Source: CAYQAJ01 sp964415245 | GTDB lineage: Bacteria; Planctomycetota; Planctomycetia; Pirellulales; Pirellulaceae | DNA length: 19,145 bases | Direction: 5' to 3' | Assembly (NCBI GenBank): GCA_964415245.1 | Contig: CAYQAJ010000073.1 | Location: 1-19,145, forward strand | Shown: piece by piece, positions 8,119 to 15,485 of the stretch | How positions within the stretch are numbered: the first letter of the stretch is position 1 | Layout: every line of letters begins with the position of its first letter | The notes under the pieces: generated by a model | Told to the model about the DNA's origin: nothing | Databases searched by the model: none | What the model saw: only the letters and a program-made list of their open reading frames with translations | Made by a program: the position numbers and the translations under genes

Positions 8119-8613
8119 TTAGCCGCAGCACGTGGGCGCCGGGGCGCAGCACTTCACCTTGCAGCACTTCGGCTTGGGGCAGCGCTGCTTGCAGCACTTC
8201 ACCTTGGGGCACTTGGGCTTGCAGCACTTCACCTTGTGGCAGCGCTCTTTGCAGCACTTTACCTTGTGGCACTTGGGCTTGCAGCACTTCGGCTTGGCGC
8301 AGCACTTGGGCTCGCAGGAAACCGGGGCGCAGCACTTGGGCTCGCACTTCGGCTTGCAGCAGCGGTCTTTGTGGCAGCGCTCTTTGCAGCACTTGACCTT
8401 GGGGCACTTGGGCTTGCAGCAGCGCTCACGATGGCATTTCGGCTTGCAGCACTTGGCAGGCGCACAGCACGAAGGGGCGGGGGCGGAACAACCGCAGCCA
8501 CCACCACCGAAATACGCGCGGCTCAACAGCTCGAAAGCGTTGGCCTGCGACGTAGCGGCAAACCACACCAGGCCGGCCGCCAACAGGGCAGGAAGGACGA
8601 CTCGGGACTTCAT
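8119..8613 (-). CDS. Secreted cysteine/lysine-rich repeat protein
   Basis: The protein has 164 residues. Residues 1-26 are a signal peptide (LPALLAAGLVWFAATSQANA), followed by a short Gly-rich linker. The rest is built from a 10-residue unit, CC-K-x-[KR]-C-x3-[KR], repeated about ten times with some shortened units, and ends in TCCG. I count 39 cysteines in about 138 mature residues; nearly all other residues are Lys, Arg, Pro, His, Val, Ala or Glu. Such composition suits either dense disulfide cross-linking in the envelope or thiol metal binding. The protein has no homologue I can name. A strong AAGGAG sits eight bases before the ATG, and a strong terminator lies downstream, so it is probably a well-expressed single-gene transcript. 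The 30-bp DNA repeat makes copy number prone to change. Confidence 0.88.
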   Translation of the reverse strand: MKSRVVLPALLAAGLVWFAATSQANAFELLSRAYFGGGGCGCSAPAPSCCAPAKCCKPKCHRERCCKPKCPKVKCCKERCHKDRCCKPKCEPKCCAPVSCEPKCCAKPKCCKPKCHKVKCCKERCHKVKCCKPKCPKVKCCKQRCPKPKCCKVKCCAPAPTCCG

Positions 8614-9236
8614 TACGAGGGCTCCTTGAACGGAAGAACGCGACGGACTGAGTAATTCAATGGCTCCCTTCGCCAGACACCCGAGCCTCGGTGCATTGCG
8701 GCACCAACGGCCAGCATGCGGATGCTTGGCGAAGCGATCAGCAAAATCACTGCTGTATTCATCGGTGGGTATCGTCGCCGTATTCTTCCCTCCTTAGCCA
8801 ATCCGGTGTTCCTTCGCTTTTTTCCCGTTTTGCCGAATTAGACGAGTCGCCTTGGTTCGCGTGTGACGATCGTAACGGCTTAATGCCGCAGTGGCGTATA
8901 GTCTGGCCGGTCGCAACTCAAACCTTCAACAAACGTTATGCCGCCTCACATGGCCGCGAATCGGTGCGTATCGGGCAGGCGACAATGCCGCATGGGCAAG
9001 ACGCAGTACGGGTCTTCCCTACCCCGGTAATCGCATCCAACGGTGCTCACCCAGCGCGAAAGCTAGACTTGCGCCAGGCGTCACGCACACCGCTGCCGCT
9101 TGGCGGCTCACGGCATCGCGCCTTCGCAGCGCGCCTCACGACAATATGTTGCCATGCGGCACGTCGGCGGTGGCTGGTGGCGCACACAACCAGGGAAAGA
9201 TCGCCAGCGCGCACGAATCGGGGGAGGAATAAAATC
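8614..9236. other. Intergenic region between divergent genes
   Basis: These 623 bases separate the Cys-rich protein gene (minus) from the Hpt gene (plus). Open frames cross it, but their translations are low-quality Arg/Ser/His-rich text with no ribosome sites, and I reject them. I could not find a convincing -35/-10 pair on either strand. The leader of the Cys-rich gene carries AAGGAG at about 8622-8627 (minus strand). The Hpt gene is preceded by GGGGGAGGA at about 9220-9228. The length leaves room for an unrecognised small RNA or regulatory sites. Confidence 0.5.
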
Positions 9237-9578
9237 GTGAACGCTACGCACCCCCACGCCGACCGGCGCGAGCCGTTCTATTCGACACTTGCCGACGATC
9301 CGGACATGGCCGAGTTGATTGCGATGTTCGTCGACGAGTTGCCGCAGCGAGTAGCGGCCGCCGATGAGCTCGCGAGTCGATCGGACTGGGAGTCGCTGCG
9401 GCGGCTGGCGCATCAGCTCAAGGGCGCGGCGGGAAGCTACGGTTTTCCGATGCTCACGGACACGTCGTCGGCGCTGGAACGCGCGTGCCGCATCGACCCT
9501 CAGGAGGCCGAGATTCGCAAAGCACTCGAAGACCTGGCCGCCGACTGCGCGCGGGCGCGGTGCCACACCAATGCGTAA
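9237..9578 (+). CDS. Stand-alone Hpt (histidine phosphotransfer) domain protein
   Basis: The protein has 113 residues, the size of a single Hpt four-helix bundle. The core motif AHQLKGAAGSYGF (58-70) matches the Hpt consensus HxLKG, with His59 as the phospho-accepting residue. Upstream, MAELIAMFVDELPQRVAA fits the first Hpt helices. Such proteins relay phosphate between hybrid histidine kinases and response regulators in the cytoplasm. The GTG start at 9237 is chosen because GGAGGA lies eight bases upstream; the open frame continues further but reads as non-coding. No kinase or response regulator lies in the window, so its partners are elsewhere. The downstream gene is convergent, 95 bases away. 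Confidence 0.9.
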   Translation: MNATHPHADRREPFYSTLADDPDMAELIAMFVDELPQRVAAADELASRSDWESLRRLAHQLKGAAGSYGFPMLTDTSSALERACRIDPQEAEIRKALEDLAADCARARCHTNA

Positions 9579-9673
9579 TAGATGCGAGCAGGATTGCGGG
9601 CCGCAGTGCGACTTTCCGCGGAGCGACTTTCCGCTCACTCGGCGCCACATGCGGCGCAACGACTTACAAGCGA

Positions 9674-11074
9674 TTAGCGGCGTTCAGCCGCCATTGCCAG
9701 CGATACCAGATAGGGAATCGGCTCGCTCCCCAGCGCGTTGAGCACGGTCCCTCCCGCAGTGAAGCAGTGGGTCACCCAGTTGGTCTGGCCGTACTTCTCC
9801 AGGGCAGCGCCTCCTTCCCCGCCACCGACGTAGACCTCGATGCCGGCGTCGGTCAGACGTTTAAGCTGAGGGATGAATCGTCGCGTTCCTTCCTCGAACT
9901 GTGCGTCCTCGAACATGCCGAACACGCCGTTGTAGAACGCGGCGCCTCGTTCGTTTTTCGGGCGCGACTGTTGCCGAGAAAGGAACCGCCCCACGAACTC
10001 CTCGAAGTGCTGGCTCGTCTGGGGGCCGACGTCGAACTGTTGCTGCCCGGGTCCAATGGATTCGCTGCACTGCCCGTCGGCCAGGATGAAATCGACGGGC
10101 AACACGAATTCGACCCCCTGCTCACGGCCCGACTCCAGCATCCGCCGTGCCTGCTCGATGCGGGCCGGCGGAATGTAAAACGGCTTGTCCGACTGGGCGG
10201 GATCCTCGGCCAGTCCCAGGCCGAAATCGCGGCCGGCAAGCTGCGCATCGGCCTTCTTCAGCGCCATGGCCAACGAGCCGGCGCTGATCACCGAGCGCAC
10301 GGTGCCACGCGATATCATGGCTTCCAGGTCGTCGAGCTTGTCGGCCTTCAGCCCACTGAAGACCACCAGCTCGGCGCGCTGGCAGCGGAGCATGGGGCCG
10401 TCGAATTCACTCGCCACATAGCGACCCAGTGCGACGCGGTCCATGGCGGCGGGAACGATCGTGCTGGAGGCATCGAGGCTGCCGGCCGAGAGGGCCTCGT
10501 TCACGTAGACCCGCGCCACGCGCTCGGCAAAGCTGTTGGCGAGAGTGGCCAACGAGTCGGCCAGACCGGGTAGTTCGTCGGCCTTGGCTTTCCACAGCAC
10601 GCGCTCGATCGCGTAAGCGCGGGTGTTTTCCAGCACGAGCACGCTGCCCGGCGCCGCGCTGGCGATTGCCTGCGAGGCTGTGTCGGTGATCTTGGAGGTG
10701 GCCTCATCGAGCCAGCCGGCCACGAGCGGCACATCGCGCCCGAGCAGCTCGCCCAAGCGCACCGCCACTTTGGTGAGCGAACCTTGGGGGTCGCGACCGA
10801 TATGGCCGAACACCACCTGCTTCCAGCCGCGGTCGATGCCGAAGCGGAGCGTTTCGACCATCGAGCGGAGGCGTACGTCGCCATCGCCAATCGCCTTGCC
10901 CGGTTTGGCGTCGACATCGCCCCGCACGAGCACCGGCGTGCCGGGGGGAAGGTCGGACAACTGGTCGAGCCGCGGCACGGCGCGCAGATATTCTTCCAGC
11001 GTGTCGTACGGACGTTCGTCGGCCCCCAACAGCACGCGGCACCACTTGAGCATTCGGTCGGCGTTCACAGGCAT
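9674..11074 (-). CDS. Divergent phosphoglycerate kinase-like protein
   Basis: This 466-residue protein is longer than usual bacterial PGK (about 400). PGK landmarks run along the whole length: VLVRGDVD (48-55), HIGRD (91-95), VLENTR (147-152), VNEAL (191-195), SGLKADK (240-246), LPVDFILADG (325-334), FDVGPQT (347-353), YNGVFGMFE (381-389), GGGEGGAALEKYG (417-429) and FTAGGTVLN. Several differ from the canonical enzyme: VDFNVP is GDVDAK, SHLGRP is GHIGRDP, the AHRAHSS block is SAGSLDASS, and GGGDT is GGGEG. Nucleotide and substrate contacts appear altered, so classic ATP + 3-phosphoglycerate activity is doubtful. The ATG at 11074 has GAAGGAA upstream; the open frame extends 122 residues further but that part is not PGK. 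It follows the large lipoprotein gene after 83 bases and may be cotranscribed with it. Confidence 0.87.
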   Translation of the reverse strand: MPVNADRMLKWCRVLLGADERPYDTLEEYLRAVPRLDQLSDLPPGTPVLVRGDVDAKPGKAIGDGDVRLRSMVETLRFGIDRGWKQVVFGHIGRDPQGSLTKVAVRLGELLGRDVPLVAGWLDEATSKITDTASQAIASAAPGSVLVLENTRAYAIERVLWKAKADELPGLADSLATLANSFAERVARVYVNEALSAGSLDASSTIVPAAMDRVALGRYVASEFDGPMLRCQRAELVVFSGLKADKLDDLEAMISRGTVRSVISAGSLAMALKKADAQLAGRDFGLGLAEDPAQSDKPFYIPPARIEQARRMLESGREQGVEFVLPVDFILADGQCSESIGPGQQQFDVGPQTSQHFEEFVGRFLSRQQSRPKNERGAAFYNGVFGMFEDAQFEEGTRRFIPQLKRLTDAGIEVYVGGGEGGAALEKYGQTNWVTHCFTAGGTVLNALGSEPIPYLVSLAMAAERR

Positions 11075-11157
11075 CGCGATTCCTTCCCACGCATTCCCTT
11101 GGTTAGACGCGACGCGCAGCGGAGCGCGTCCGGTTCGCTTCGACGCGCTGCCGAGCG

Positions 11158-13671
11158 CTACCGTCCTACCTTTTCCAGCAATTTCACTCGCCAAGCGGTC
11201 ACTTCGTCGTCCGCGGCGACGATCAGCGCCGGCTTGCCGCCGATCCGAGCCACGCCGATTCCCTTGAGTAACCGGCCGTAGTTCCAGTAGTCCGAGAACT
11301 CCCCATTCTCGGCGATCACGTGCAGCGAGCCGTCCGGGCCCGCCAACACCCACTCGCCCGATGCGCCCGCCAGTAAACTCCCCGAGGTCACGTACTGAAT
11401 CTGGTTCGAGAAGGCGCCACGGGGGAGTGGGTAGCTCCACTCTTCCTCGAAATCCGCGTTCAGCGCCACGGCCAGGAGACGCCCTTCGTCCGTGATCGAG
11501 ATGCCCAGGTACGCGGCGGACTTCGGCTGGCCGAACCGCGCGGTGTGCAGGTAGTGAATCGCCCGGTCGCTGACCGCCATGCGGCGGTCATCGCCACCAA
11601 AGTGGTCGATGCGGACGATATCGCCCTGGTCGCCGGTCACCAGCAGCTTGGGCCACTCGATGGGGTCTTCGGCCGATAGAGTCAGCGAAAGTGCCGTCGG
11701 CGATGCGCGGTTCCGCCACCGCTGCGTGCCATCGAGCGACACACCGTGCACTCCCAACTGACCCCAGAAACCGACGTACAGCTCGGGCTCGCCGCTTTCG
11801 TCGCGATCGAGGTCGGCCACGAGCACGTCGTCGATACCCTCATGCTTTTCGTCGAGCGGCGGATAGCTGACGACGCGCTCCCACTGGTCGTTGAACAGAT
11901 ACGCTTGGCGGCCGCGAAGCTCCCACGCGGCGTAAAAGCGCTTTCCCTCGCGGTCGGCAGAACTGCGCAGATAGCTGACCGCTGCGTCCTGGGGCAGGTC
12001 GAGCTCGTGTCGCGCGGCGACGGTGCCGTCGGCGGCCAATTCCACCACCGTGCGCCATCCGTCGAAAACCAGGATGCGGTCGTCATTCGGCGTCGCCCCG
12101 TTCGCGCCTGGGTCGTCTTGGGCATCGCCGCCGGCGGGCGGGGCCGACGCGATCACCGTCACGTTGCCGGGAGATGCCAGATCGGTACACGTCCACAGGG
12201 ACGTGAGTTGCAACAGCTTGGGGTCGCTGCGGTCGGCAATTTCGGTGAGGGGCAGCTCCTCGATGCTCGATACACGCCCTTCGATGGCCGCTTGCAAGTT
12301 CCGCGCGTATTGCTCCTGGGCCTGCCGGTAGGCATCCAGGATTCGTCGCGCCACGTTGTCGCCGCGAAGCATTTGTTCGAGCACTGCCGAGAGCGCTTCG
12401 ACTGGTGGGGGATCGAGTTGCGTTTGGGCGTATTGCATGATTCCGTCCAAATCGAGCACCATCACCGTTGGCGCGCCGGGAACGCGAAATCGGTCGCGAC
12501 CCATGAGCTGCGTGTCGCGCACGACGGGCAAATCCACGCCCCCGTTGCGCAGAAACGTCCGCAGCTCGTCGTGGCTGACCGACGAATCCTCGATGAAAAC
12601 GGCCCAGAACGAGAGCCGGTCGTCGTCCTTGTACCGGGCTCGCACCTGGCTCACTTGCTTCAGGGCTTCCAGCGACCCGGGGGTGCGCATGAACCAAACG
12701 AGCACGGCGATGCGACCGGAGAGCGTCTTGTCCGACACCTCGTCCCCTTGCAGGTCGGTGAAGCGGAAATCGGAAACTTGCTCGCCAATCAAGTCGGACG
12801 CAAGCGGCGGCGGCGGCGGGACGAACTGCTGCACGATCGTGGCGTCGTCGGGAACCTCGAAGGTGAAGTCGCCGTCGAGCCGGCCGCCTAGCTCTGCCTG
12901 ACGAAACTCCGCGGAGAATTCGACTTCGGGCGAGTAGGTGGGGTAATCGAAGCGCCGCAGCACGTAGCTCTCGCGGTCGATCCAAAAAATCCACTCGCCT
13001 TGGCCGGTATCGACCGCAACACGGGCGCAGGGCCGATCGTCGATGGTGCGGTCTTCCAAGAGCCGCCGCTTGGCTCCGTCGGCGAAGAATGGCACCAGCG
13101 GTTCGTCGGACAGCAGCAATTCGAGCTGCACGGGAAAGCTGCCCAGTCCGCCGGCGACCAACTCGTGCACCAGGCGGTCCGAGTACACGTCGTCCATCGT
13201 GAGCGTCTCCGGAGCGGGGCGGCTCAGCACCTGCCCATCGACGTTGCCGGTTTCCGCATCGGTGACTTTGCCCCGGAACGTGTCGCCGTCGCTGGCAAGG
13301 GTCACCTGATAGAGCCGCGCGACAAAACGGTTGGGACGGTGCAGCTTGACGGCCAAGGGCGCCTCCTCAAGTATCTCGGCGCTGGCGTCGCGCGATCGAA
13401 CGACGAAGCGGCCGTCGTCGCGGTAGGTGGCCGCGTTGCGATAGGCGTCGCGCATCCGATGCACAAGCTGGTCGGCCGATAACTCGGCGGGTGTGCCCGT
13501 CGATGGTTTGCTCGCACCTCCGTTGGGCGGAGTCCCTTTGCTACCGCATCCGAAGCATGCCGCGCCGGCCACGGCCGCGGTACATGCCAATGCGATCCAC
13601 GTTCTGCGATATGCTTCCGCGGCGCAAAAAGTGCCTGTCCCCTTCGCGGAATGGCGTCTGGATAAGCGCAT
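11158..13671 (-). CDS. Large lipoprotein: LolA-like, thioredoxin-like and propeller-like domains
   Basis: The protein has 837 residues. It begins with a long basic segment, a hydrophobic core (WIALACTAAVAGAACFGC) and possible lipid-attachment cysteines at 39 or 42. Residues about 65-280 resemble the LolA/DUF2092 fold (AYRNAATYRDDGRFV, then a beta-rich region). Residues about 290-425 resemble a TlpA/redoxin domain (DFRFTDLQGDEVS, VLVWFMRTPGS, VPGAPTVMVLDLDG), with cis-Pro GAPT at 399-402, but the WCxxC site is replaced by WFMRTPGS, so it cannot do thiol exchange. Residues about 500-837 are beta-rich (for example DRILVFDGW, DLDRDESGEPELYVGFWG) and look like a WD/FG-GAP-type propeller. The ATG at 13671 has AAGGAAG upstream; a TTG further out is less likely. 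A GGGGACAGGCAC-family repeat encodes residues about 8-19. It probably acts outside the inner membrane; function unknown. Confidence 0.85.
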   Translation of the reverse strand: MRLSRRHSAKGTGTFCAAEAYRRTWIALACTAAVAGAACFGCGSKGTPPNGGASKPSTGTPAELSADQLVHRMRDAYRNAATYRDDGRFVVRSRDASAEILEEAPLAVKLHRPNRFVARLYQVTLASDGDTFRGKVTDAETGNVDGQVLSRPAPETLTMDDVYSDRLVHELVAGGLGSFPVQLELLLSDEPLVPFFADGAKRRLLEDRTIDDRPCARVAVDTGQGEWIFWIDRESYVLRRFDYPTYSPEVEFSAEFRQAELGGRLDGDFTFEVPDDATIVQQFVPPPPPLASDLIGEQVSDFRFTDLQGDEVSDKTLSGRIAVLVWFMRTPGSLEALKQVSQVRARYKDDDRLSFWAVFIEDSSVSHDELRTFLRNGGVDLPVVRDTQLMGRDRFRVPGAPTVMVLDLDGIMQYAQTQLDPPPVEALSAVLEQMLRGDNVARRILDAYRQAQEQYARNLQAAIEGRVSSIEELPLTEIADRSDPKLLQLTSLWTCTDLASPGNVTVIASAPPAGGDAQDDPGANGATPNDDRILVFDGWRTVVELAADGTVAARHELDLPQDAAVSYLRSSADREGKRFYAAWELRGRQAYLFNDQWERVVSYPPLDEKHEGIDDVLVADLDRDESGEPELYVGFWGQLGVHGVSLDGTQRWRNRASPTALSLTLSAEDPIEWPKLLVTGDQGDIVRIDHFGGDDRRMAVSDRAIHYLHTARFGQPKSAAYLGISITDEGRLLAVALNADFEEEWSYPLPRGAFSNQIQYVTSGSLLAGASGEWVLAGPDGSLHVIAENGEFSDYWNYGRLLKGIGVARIGGKPALIVAADDEVTAWRVKLLEKVGR
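13612..13650 (-). repeat. GGGGACAGGCAC-family repeat inside a coding region
   Basis: On the minus strand this reads GAAGGGGACAGGCAC followed by TTTTTGCGCCGCGGA. It matches the left arm of the complete element at 5663-5692 at 27 of 30 positions. Flanking TTCCGCG and CGCGGAA can pair. It keeps the reading frame of the large lipoprotein and encodes about residues 7-19 (SAKGTGTFCAAE) in its pre-signal segment. Confidence 0.85.
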
Positions 13672-14057
13672 CGTATGTCTTCCTTGTGCGGATCCCTGTT
13701 GCGCGGCCTTCCCTGTGCGAGCGACCAATCGCGATGGCCCCTGAAGCCGGTAGTGTGCAAGGGGGGCATCGAATCCACTTCCGCCCCCGCACCGGTATCA
13801 GCCCACCGGCGCATTATTGAGAAACCGCCGTCCGGCGTAAAGCTGAGGGCCGAATGGCCGACTCGATCGACCCACGCAGTGTCTGAGCGCGACGCGCGTT
13901 TCGCCGTTCACGCCACATACGATCGCGCGAGGCTGCTTGACCCTTTCAACCGGGCACGCCTATTATTGCGCAGGAGATTTCGGTTCGCGCGGCCGCGAGT
14001 TGGCGCTAGGCGGCGTGCGATGCAAGATCAATTCCTGCTTGCCCAAGTGGCGGCACC
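13672..14057. other. Divergent intergenic region between the lipoprotein and LarA-like genes
   Basis: These 386 bases separate two divergent genes. The plus-strand promoter at 13937-13966 is listed separately. For the minus-strand gene I see the ribosome site AAGGAAG (about 13681-13687) but no clear -35/-10 pair. Open frames crossing the region lack start signals and look like shadows. No RNA gene or long repeat was seen. Confidence 0.55.
13937..13966 (+). promoter_or_regulatory. Sigma70-type promoter for the LarA-like gene
   Basis: TTGACC (13937-13942) and TATTAT (13961-13966) are separated by 18 bases, each one mismatch from the consensus hexamers. Transcription should start near 13973, leaving a leader of about 85 bases before the ATG at 14058. 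It is the best canonical promoter in the window. Confidence 0.75.
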
Positions 14058-15281
14058 ATGCTGCACGACCTTACCTACGGAAACAACGCACACTGCCGGA
14101 TCGATCTGCCCCGCGAGCGCGTGGTGGCCGATTGCACGCGGCTGCGCGCCATGCCGCTGGCCGACACGGCTGCCGCCGTTGTCGAGGCGCTCGCTGCTCC
14201 GCTCGACTTTCTGCCGCTGGTGCAGATGGTGGTGCCCGGCGATCGCGTCGTGCTGGCGCTGGCACGCGGCGTGCCGCAAGCGGGCCGAATTGTCGCGGCC
14301 ATCGTGAATACGCTGATCGTGGGAGGCACGAATCCGCAGAACATCACGTTGGTGCTGAGCGACGAGGAAACGTCCCCGTGCGCCAGTGCCACCGAATCGC
14401 TTCCGGAGTCTGTGCGCAGCGCGATGCACATCGTGCGGCACGATCCGACATGTCGCGAGGCACTGGCGTACCTGGCGATTTCCCGCTCGGCACGGCCGAT
14501 TTATATGAACCGCGACATCCACGATGCCGACGTCGTGGTTCCGATCGGCGCCGTGCGGCCCGAGGAAGCCCTCGACTACGTCGGCATGCACGGGGGTCTG
14601 TTTCCCACGTTCTCCGACTCGGCCACGCAACAACGCTTCTCCAAGACGGCGTCGCTGATGCGTCCCAAAAAACGTCGCCGCCGCCGTGCCGAGGCCGACG
14701 AGGTGGCCTGGCTTCTCGGCGTGCAGTTCACCGTGCAAGTCGTGCCGGGGCCGGATGACTCGGTGCTGCACGTGCTGGCTGGCGAGGTGCAGAGCGTTGC
14801 CAGGCGCGGACGCGAGCTTAGCGAGAAAGTGTGGCACTACCGCGTTCCCCATCGCGCGAGCCTCGTGGTGGCGGCCGTCGAAGGGGGGCCGCGGGAACAG
14901 ACGTGGGAGAACTTCAGCCGCGCGCTGTTTGCCGCCTCGCGCGCCGTGAAAGACGACGGGGCCATTGTGCTGTGTACCCAGATCGCCGATTCCCCCGGAC
15001 CGGCCCTGCGAAGCATCACGGCCCATGCGACTCCCGAGGGTGCGGTCCCCTCGCACCACGTTAACGGGTCGGCCGAGTCGTTGTCGGCGACGCTGGTGGC
15101 GCAGGCCCGGGCGCGGGTGCGCGTTTATCTGCTTAGCCAGCTCGACGGCGACGTGGTCGAGGAGATGGGACTCGCGCACGTTTCCGATCCCGAGGAGATC
15201 GTTCGCCTTTCCCGTCAGTATGACTCGTGCATTCTTCTGGCCAACGCGCAGCACGCCGTGCCAACGGCGGAAGAGGAATGA
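14058..15281 (+). CDS. LarA-superfamily (DUF2088) protein lacking the lactate racemase catalytic residues
   Basis: The protein has 407 residues, close to LarA (about 420). The N-terminus LTYGNNAHCRIDLP resembles the LarA opening (YG...lP). VVLALARGVPQAGRIV occupies the place of the SDxTRPxP motif, and YMNRDIHDADVVVPIGAVRP matches the block leading to the nickel-pincer site. Key LarA residues are missing: the GTH histidine region reads SDEETS, and the GxSGGxKxxxPG block carrying the lysine that binds the nickel-pincer cofactor reads VGMHGGLFPTFSD. Lactate racemase activity is therefore unlikely. A run of basic residues (KKRRRRR, 204-210) follows. It is cytoplasmic, with no signal peptide. The start has no obvious ribosome site. 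A good promoter lies upstream, and inverted heptamer arrays follow the stop. Confidence 0.8.
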   Translation: MLHDLTYGNNAHCRIDLPRERVVADCTRLRAMPLADTAAAVVEALAAPLDFLPLVQMVVPGDRVVLALARGVPQAGRIVAAIVNTLIVGGTNPQNITLVLSDEETSPCASATESLPESVRSAMHIVRHDPTCREALAYLAISRSARPIYMNRDIHDADVVVPIGAVRPEEALDYVGMHGGLFPTFSDSATQQRFSKTASLMRPKKRRRRRAEADEVAWLLGVQFTVQVVPGPDDSVLHVLAGEVQSVARRGRELSEKVWHYRVPHRASLVVAAVEGGPREQTWENFSRALFAASRAVKDDGAIVLCTQIADSPGPALRSITAHATPEGAVPSHHVNGSAESLSATLVAQARARVRVYLLSQLDGDVVEEMGLAHVSDPEEIVRLSRQYDSCILLANAQHAVPTAEEE

Positions 15282-15293
15282 CGCCGGGCGCGA

Positions 15294-15429
15294 GTTTTCA
15301 GTGTTCAGTTTTCAGTTGTCAGCCGGCAGAGAGAGTCAAGAGTCAAGAGCCGGACACAGTGGAGCACTGGCTCGGGGCGATGCCGGCAACTAACAACTGA
15401 CCACTGACCACGGACAACGGACTGCCGCT
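15294..15429. repeat. Heptamer arrays (GTTTTCA, AGAGTCA, AACTGAC types), inverted pair
   Basis: Three arrays keep a 7-base period. At 15294-15328: GTTTTCA, GTGTTCA, GTTTTCA, GTTGTCA, GCCGGCA. At 15332-15352: AGAGTCA, AGAGTCA, AGAGCCG. At 15381-15429: TGCCGGC, AACTAAC, AACTGAC, CACTGAC, CACGGAC, AACGGAC, TGCCGCT. The first and last are approximate reverse complements, with their GC-rich units (GCCGGCA, TGCCGGC) facing the centre. The unit is related to the one at 1753-1919. The element lies between co-oriented genes, just after a stop codon. Confidence 0.85.
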
Positions 15430-15460
15430 TCGCAAAGTGAGCCAGTCCTCAACCGTTATG
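15421..15460. repeat. Partial GGGGACAGGCAC-family element (right-arm copy)
   Basis: The sequence CGCAAAGTGAGCCAGTCC matches CGCAAAATGAGCCAGTCC of the complete element at 5695-5712 with one difference, and the following CTCAACCGTTATGGG is a diverged form of CCCGACGGTTTTCGG. Only the right arm is present. It overlaps the end of the heptamer array and stops about 25 bases before the ATG of the YgfZ-like gene. Confidence 0.75.
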
Positions 15461-15485
15461 GGTGTTACCTGCCAGCTGTGACGCC

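Noticed and set aside
8132..8629. An open frame antisense to the Cys-rich protein (repeats of LQHF and LG)
   Set aside because: The 30-bp repeat simply lacks stops on the other strand. The sense strand has a signal peptide, a strong ribosome site and a terminator.
8691..9236. Upstream extension of the Hpt frame by 182 residues
   Set aside because: The translated text has no domain and no start signal, while GGAGGA precedes the GTG at 9237.
11075..11440. N-terminal extension of the PGK-like frame by 122 residues
   Set aside because: The extension is Arg/Gly-rich, overlaps the end of the upstream lipoprotein gene, and a good ribosome site supports the ATG at 11074.
11746..12891. A 381-codon open frame antisense to the large lipoprotein
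   Set aside because: No motif and no start signal; it mirrors codon bias of the sense gene, which has recognisable domains.
14028..15254. A 408-codon open frame antisense to the LarA-like gene
   Set aside because: It has the composition of a reversed GC-rich gene (His/Arg/Gly rich), no ribosome site, and the sense strand has recognisable LarA blocks plus a good promoter.
15294..15429. CRISPR array
   Set aside because: The repeats are 7-base units without unique spacers and no cas gene is near.
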